Source: UBA4408 sp002389785
GTDB lineage: Bacteria > Bacteroidota > Bacteroidia > UBA4408
DNA length: 11,455 nucleotides
Direction of reading: 5' to 3'
NCBI GenBank assembly: GCA_035438985.1
Contig: DAORJK010000038.1
Coordinates: 1-11,455, forward strand
Program-made: the position numbers and the translations under genes
Notes under the pieces: model-generated
Database searches by the model: none
What the model was told of the DNA's origin: nothing
What the model saw: the letters and a program-made list of their open reading frames with translations, nothing else
Shown: positions 10,001 through 11,455 of the stretch, in pieces
Numbering within the stretch: position 1 is the first letter of the stretch
Layout: every line of letters begins with the position of its first letter

Positions 10001-10086
10001 CAGAAATTAGACTGGCTTCGGGTTTATATATTGTGGAAGCTGATTTAAATGGAATAAAGCTTTGGAGGAAGTTTGTTGTTCAATAA
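4075..10086 (+). CDS. Giant modular T9SS-secreted surface protein (beta-helix/adhesin-like)
   Basis: A 2003-residue protein, predicted to be exported by Sec and then T9SS; ligand or substrate unknown. Order of regions: signal peptide 1-24 (MKK, hydrophobic core, SFA|N); beta-rich N-domain about 30-150; carbohydrate-binding/jelly-roll-like domain about 158-347 (LLINGDFEQ ... FGLDDLSL); Ig/PKD-like segment about 350-440; right-handed parallel beta-helix about 445-1020, with many short Asn/Ile/Gly-rich turns (NNIFQNM, GISLIHSDQNAI); helical segment about 1075-1240; Ig/Fn3-like region about 1245-1423; jelly-roll of the 'choice-of-anchor J'/cleaved-adhesin type about 1431-1593 (NPYQENFDG ... FVDDLNV); three Fn3-like repeats 1599-1890; T9SS type A tail about 1917-2003 (VLPNPNN ... 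LASGLYIVEADLNG). The start at ATG 4075 is chosen because it gives a proper signal peptide; the frame continues upstream to a TTG at 3952, but those 41 residues look non-coding. No catalytic residues were recognised, so a polysaccharide-lyase role cannot be claimed. Adhesion is the likelier function. Confidence 0.9.
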   Translation: MKKIYVLLGLMLGIICLVTVKSFANGTSPLLALNYSISDTSNPVDCIITNNDSSYWIKIHTDSAELIIENQLPDINHSKISGFTLYTGSPGNLIVDTTFTFNSTRDSSVLFVMNNLTKNSDYYLKIISYQSYSTFSINLYYTKPSLIITPCQAAIGCGPELLINGDFEQTGSPTNPCLRYPLQLGVTSQLGFLCNNAVFQTNNYCIWANTAIPPFVAFADHSPSATGFYFWADSPVSATSTGTAWEQDNIAVIPNNPYVFNMWSRSLNLQSSSAPATLRIYVDEIDLSSITTTKLLGSFNVSTQGWSSNSFCFTTDPLAVSLNLRIVCVGGGGPGFDFGLDDLSLRSAVVEPPQVTVQPCVSMQPCTVIVSNPIVGSMYTWYIPNPLSLIPEISCLNNQDCSSVAFTPTSPGVTYAVYCSSPSCGVNFTTFNVPTRYITSCCLNADQYIQVSNTNINTIFPLNSTIWVGKNVKLIVSSSYNLINNHIYFEHGAEIIIQQGGKLNLNGTHLQGCSNMWNGITIQSGGELTTSNNTMIEDAIQAISAENGSIYTIHTTILNKNYRGLFINNMASHSGSVYNSIFTCREISHGTSVSSLKANNNLATLTTSSISDPFYYFLNGRSRSGVEILSVYTLNNNPMIPSYNIRIGEPGQGISKANIFDNLMYGILTTGSNVEIENNIFQNMPGGFSNGYPYGCGVFGYSTKALGTKMCDIKIGGILSENEKNTFNAVGFGIYLKNYRGMVIQKNIMTTPMTSQLGANNYYARYGILMHTNSDVSIKTYISCIWNNIANYAEGIFWNRLSNNKVNVDISWNNISGYNGSSSASLFCNTAINLKSVTSNTDRPDSYISILKNDITNVREGIVVEGFKENFYALNSLLSEFNIADNFNIGLKNGQTSGGNLYSGIRLNFCKNIIIHDNPNIYSNSHNYQNLSGISLIHSDQNAITCNNIHDIGNAVSFDGNCVGISDGVLHNNTFTNYTNAVSISSSGIIGDQGTTFRASDNKWYNPGTWAHDVQNFNNLFPIFYTRNPSTPYKPVQSSFQPNYCAICSTAVNNSGSNTSGITCGGNNYSLSSTILGADELNFIRKLANNDITFPVLALELKWLFGSSLYEKLMRDTTISPNDTIVLDFIDSLENGNIGRFYDVATSIQNEAWTQAEIDNNSITHQNHIEENLKEFNYYYIAYHNDTTLSEDSTWIANMAADLTPIASECLKVGGPAVLSARALLAYFTGSTFEENEECYRIPMNSIIVDTTNSSCDLIKNYSVSSTSGATYTWNVPIGTTYTQTVNSISVNWGSLILSGGTITCAIMDSLGNTATGSYTEDTLITSPTCVTVTANNTSCVSATSLSWNSPDGCTAGYYIWLGTNGGGTTTPDNVIDSLDIGNDTIYMLPFLQPGITYYYKVVPYNNSHTTVSGCSIGSFTSGSSVAYTPTLGNPYQENFDGVTAPALPCGMTVSNENFPQDNFVWETSSSASCSGNNSMAIAKNPNNSTAKNDWVYSHPLNLTAGELYRVKYKRKAQAGFTENLTTYMSTNPDAATMLTTSALSNSSIATTSCGIDSGDFISPTSSKFFVGLHANSNANQSTIFVDDLNVSLIKTTHLKPAKCGINYNTCDRIECETYTGATSYKFKFEDLSNSFSSDYVVSSSNPYIYQFFQGSNPLILGRTYTVFVAASNGGGVWSPFGSGCEVYINPVPIRSLTGASCGDTLSDLSQLIYTNTSGICLISNYKYEFTDQSNNTIIETERNSAVTSFLMTYITTPYVKYSTTYSVRVKLKIGNTWGEYGSACYITTPASPLTKLSNAYCNYTLPTFATPVTCISVLGAQDYRYKITGPNSYDRTFTRNSSLNNWYFTWTNSSPYMQASTTYDVKVASRAGGVWSDYGDVCTITTPATLSRLADTTFLQKALQPIFDQLENSENELSLSVLPNPNNFEEKFSIELGGITESNQKVKFSILNMVGASVFRSDIITIDENRVLIQPEIRLASGLYIVEADLNGIKLWRKFVVQ
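8869..9744 (+). repeat. Three tandem ~97-aa Fn3-like repeats within the giant surface protein
   Basis: Three consecutive coding units, about 8869-9153, 9154-9450 and 9451-9744, share one protein pattern: an opening L-x-x-A-x-C (LKPAKCG / LTGASCG / LSNAYCN), a central YKF/YKYEF/YRYKI strand, then TTY-x-V-x-V and a closing W-x-x-(Y/F)G-x-(G/A/V)C motif (WSPFGSGC, WGEYGSAC, WSDYGDVC). The first two units have minor variants (RTYTVFV, TTYSVRV). Paired Cys residues at the start and end of each unit could form disulfides after export. Such units are common before the sorting tail in T9SS cargo, probably as a stalk. They are diverged at the DNA level. Confidence 0.85.
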
Positions 10087-10167
10087 GTTAATCAAGTATT
10101 TGATTGTTCCAAAGAAGGTTGACACAAAATCAATCAAAATGAAGACAGACAAAACCAAAAAATAAAT

Positions 10168-10198
10168 TTTGTCTTTGGTAAAAGTAAAGTTAACTTTG
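10168..10198 (+). promoter_or_regulatory. Bacteroidota-type promoter of the 327-aa secreted protein gene
   Basis: TTTG (10168-10171), a 19-bp spacer and TAACTTTG (10191-10198) match the Bacteroidota housekeeping consensus TTTG-N17-19-TAnnTTTG at every specified base. Transcription would begin around 10205, leaving a leader of roughly ten bases before the ATG at 10216, in AT-rich sequence without a purine-rich ribosome binding site, which is normal in this phylum. It implies that the downstream gene is transcribed on its own. Confidence 0.6.
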
Positions 10199-10215
10199 TA
10201 AATAATTAAAAATCA

Positions 10216-11199
10216 ATGAAGAGTTACAAAATTGTATTAATTATCTCTTTAATCGTTTCAATAAGGCTGGTTGCTTTTTCTCAGAATTTAGTTCCAAACG
10301 GGAGTTTTGAAAATTATATTACTTGTCCAACTAGTTTTGCGCAAATTTACAATGCAACAGGATGGTTTCAACCTCACAAATACCCAGGTAGTAATAGTGT
10401 AAATCTATCTAGTAGTTCTGACTATTATAATTCTTGTAGTGGATCATCATTAGTAACTGTCCCAATAAATGCTGCAGGATTTCAATTTGCAAGAACAGGA
10501 AATGGATATATTGGCATAGCGTTTTATACCCCTAATGTAAATGGGAATGCTTTTAGAGAGTATGCAGAGATTAAGTTGAGTCAAGTATTAACTGAAAATA
10601 AAAGATACAACTTAAGATACTATGTTTGTCTTGCAAACCAATCATGGTTCTCTATAACAAAATTTGACGCATATTTTTCGAATGATAGTTTATTATATAC
10701 CTCTCAGAACTTATATAAAATTCCAGTAACTCCTCAAATTCAATTTAGTGGTAGAATCGACGATACATTAAATTGGGTTTTGGTAAGTGGTAGTTTCATT
10801 GCGCTTGGAGGGGAAAAATTTTTAACCCTTGGAAACTTCCAAGATGGTTCAGTTTGTGATAGTTTAATAGCAAATAGCAACCCAACATCAGGAGGAGCTT
10901 ATTACTATATTGATGATGTCAGTTTGGAAGAGGACACGATTACAGGGATTAATGAAGCTGCGGCGATTGATTTTACCCTTTATCCAAATCCTTCGAAAAA
11001 CCATGTACAAATTAGTTCTCAGGAAATTATGTTGGAAGTAAATGTTGTAGATATGCGGCAAAAGATAATAGTCCCTCTCAAACCTAACAATTCGAATACT
11101 CAGATTGATGTTTCACAACTTGTTGATGGTATTTATATTGTGCAATGTAAGTTTAAGAAAGGGGATGTGTTATATAAAAAAATGATCGTGCAGCATTAA
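10216..11199 (+). CDS. Secreted jelly-roll (carbohydrate-binding-like) protein with T9SS sorting tail
   Basis: A 327-residue protein with a Sec signal peptide (MKSYK, hydrophobic run to about residue 20, probable cleavage near AFSQ|N). The mature part opens NLVPNGSFENYITCP and continues with GWFQP, DYYNSCSG, a GFQFARTGNGYIGIAFY segment and a closing YYYIDDVSLEED near residue 240. This is the pattern of a widespread Bacteroidota secreted family with a galactose-binding-like jelly-roll of unknown ligand. The tail from about 250 to 327 (FTLYPNPSKNHV ... LVDGIYIVQCKF ... MIVQH) is a T9SS type A sorting signal. The N-domain resembles in plan, but not closely in sequence, the first jelly-roll of the preceding giant protein (NGDFEQ ... 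LDDLSL). The gene has its own promoter and terminator and lies 129 bp after its neighbour. Surface binding or adhesion is inferred; no enzyme motif is visible. Confidence 0.9.
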   Translation: MKSYKIVLIISLIVSIRLVAFSQNLVPNGSFENYITCPTSFAQIYNATGWFQPHKYPGSNSVNLSSSSDYYNSCSGSSLVTVPINAAGFQFARTGNGYIGIAFYTPNVNGNAFREYAEIKLSQVLTENKRYNLRYYVCLANQSWFSITKFDAYFSNDSLLYTSQNLYKIPVTPQIQFSGRIDDTLNWVLVSGSFIALGGEKFLTLGNFQDGSVCDSLIANSNPTSGGAYYYIDDVSLEEDTITGINEAAAIDFTLYPNPSKNHVQISSQEIMLEVNVVDMRQKIIVPLKPNNSNTQIDVSQLVDGIYIVQCKFKKGDVLYKKMIVQH

Positions 11200-11216
11200 A
11201 GAATTCTATTATTTTT

Positions 11217-11255
11217 AAAACAAAAGCCCTTCTTAAAATGAGGGGTTTTTGTTTT
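11217..11255 (+). terminator. Rho-independent terminator after the 327-aa gene
   Basis: A 16-bp stem pairs 11217-11232 (AAAACAAAAGCCCTTC) with 11240-11255 (GAGGGGTTTTTGTTTT), including two G-U pairs, around the 7-base loop TTAAAAT. The core is GC-rich and the 3' arm ends in a T-rich tract. The A-rich 5' arm means it could also end transcription arriving from the opposite strand. It begins 17 bases after the stop codon. Confidence 0.85.
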
Positions 11256-11274
11256 ATCATTTACCAAAGGGGTA

Positions 11275-11346
11275 CGGGGAAATGTGTTCCCCGCAAGATT
11301 GCGTATGGGCGGAAAACGAAAGTTGACCGTCCATACGCAATCTTGC
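11275..11346. repeat. Two adjacent hairpins, one with a 20-bp stem (intergenic palindromic element)
   Basis: The first hairpin is 7 bp, CGGGGAA (11275-11281) with TTCCCCG (11287-11293), loop ATGTG. It abuts, sharing G11293, a long hairpin whose arms 11293-11312 and 11327-11346 pair over 20 bp: 16 perfect bases (GCAAGATTGCGTATGG with its complement), one G-U pair and three more bases, around the 14-base loop 11313-11326. It is clearly more GC-rich than its surroundings, has no T-tract and contains no coding frame. It could be a REP-like or miniature mobile element or a structured RNA. The rest of 11256-11403 shows nothing I can name. Confidence 0.6.
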
Positions 11347-11403
11347 TATGCAGGCAGGGAAGCCTTAGGATGATGAAAAAATCTGTAATATTTGAAAGTC
11401 TAC

Positions 11404-11455
11404 TGCAAAATCCGGTTCAAATTGACCACCCTCGCCGGTTGAAACTGACCACCTT
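11404..11455. mobile_element. IS21-family-type terminal repeat (end of an IS lying right of the window)
   Basis: This is the perfect inverted copy of 2-53. It starts with the TG tip at 11404-11405, followed by units 11412-11430 and 11435-11453. Shared sequence begins exactly at TG: the base before it is C here and T in the left copy read outward. That places the tip against window DNA and the IS body downstream, beyond the window. Two identical ends facing inwards imply two copies of the same IS in opposite orientation, or a sequence assembly that stopped a little over 50 bp inside a repeat at each side. Confidence 0.72.

Noticed and set aside
4075..10086. Polysaccharide lyase or other carbohydrate-active enzyme
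   Set aside because: A parallel beta-helix alone does not show catalysis; I could not find a convincing cluster of catalytic acidic, Lys or Arg residues.
10147..10174. AGACAAAA/TTTTGTCT inverted repeat as the terminator of the giant gene
   Set aside because: It is an 8-bp AT-rich stem with a 12-base loop and no T-tract, and it overlaps the promoter of the next gene. It is too weak to call; the AATCAA/TTGATT hairpin at 10090-10105 was rejected likewise.
11256..11403. tRNA, riboswitch or CRISPR-like content in the terminal gap
   Set aside because: There is no cloverleaf, no regularly spaced direct repeats and no known aptamer pattern; only the hairpins are supported.
1..11455. The whole window as one non-autonomous element with 52-bp terminal inverted repeats
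   Set aside because: The TG/CA tips and the limit of shared sequence are on the inner side of each repeat, which puts the IS bodies outside. Nothing inside resembles a transposase or its remnant.

Overview
The window is AT-rich DNA of a Bacteroidota member (Flavobacteriia/Sphingobacteriia/Chitinophagia-like; genus not identifiable). Evidence: three proteins end in type IX secretion system (T9SS) type A sorting tails, there is a Bacteroidota promoter of the form TTTG-N19-TAnnTTTG, and the large modular proteins follow Bacteroidota cell-surface design. No housekeeping gene, rRNA, tRNA or CRISPR array was seen.

Layout: (1) Positions 2-53 and 11404-11455 are a perfect 52-bp inverted repeat built from two ~19-bp GGTGGTC...CCGG units, the design of IS21-family ends. 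Their TG/CA tips point into the window, so the IS bodies lie outside and the window is the DNA between two oppositely oriented IS copies. (2) 54-3070 is a large GxSxG alpha/beta-hydrolase-like T9SS cargo gene whose 5' end is replaced by the left IS end. (3) A small lipoprotein gene (3067-3765) overlaps its stop codon by 4 bp. (4) The 309-bp gap 3766-4074 holds a third, degraded IS21-type end and a weak promoter candidate. (5) 4075-10086 encodes a 2003-aa modular surface protein: signal peptide, jelly-roll, Ig-like region, parallel beta-helix, helical segment, Ig/Fn3-like region, second jelly-roll, three tandem Fn3-like repeats and a T9SS tail. (6) 10216-11199 encodes a 327-aa secreted protein with a good promoter and a strong terminator. 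(7) 11256-11403 is non-coding with two adjacent hairpins, one with a 20-bp stem.

How they fit: all four genes encode exported envelope or surface proteins. Three should cross the outer membrane by T9SS and be anchored or released; the lipoprotein is probably produced together with the hydrolase. The last two genes look like separate transcription units, and nothing shows a shared pathway. I see no convincing evidence of a new defence, toxin or regulatory system. The most notable points are the three IS21-type ends, the IS-decapitated hydrolase gene, the coupled hydrolase-lipoprotein pair, the mosaic adhesin and the long intergenic hairpin.
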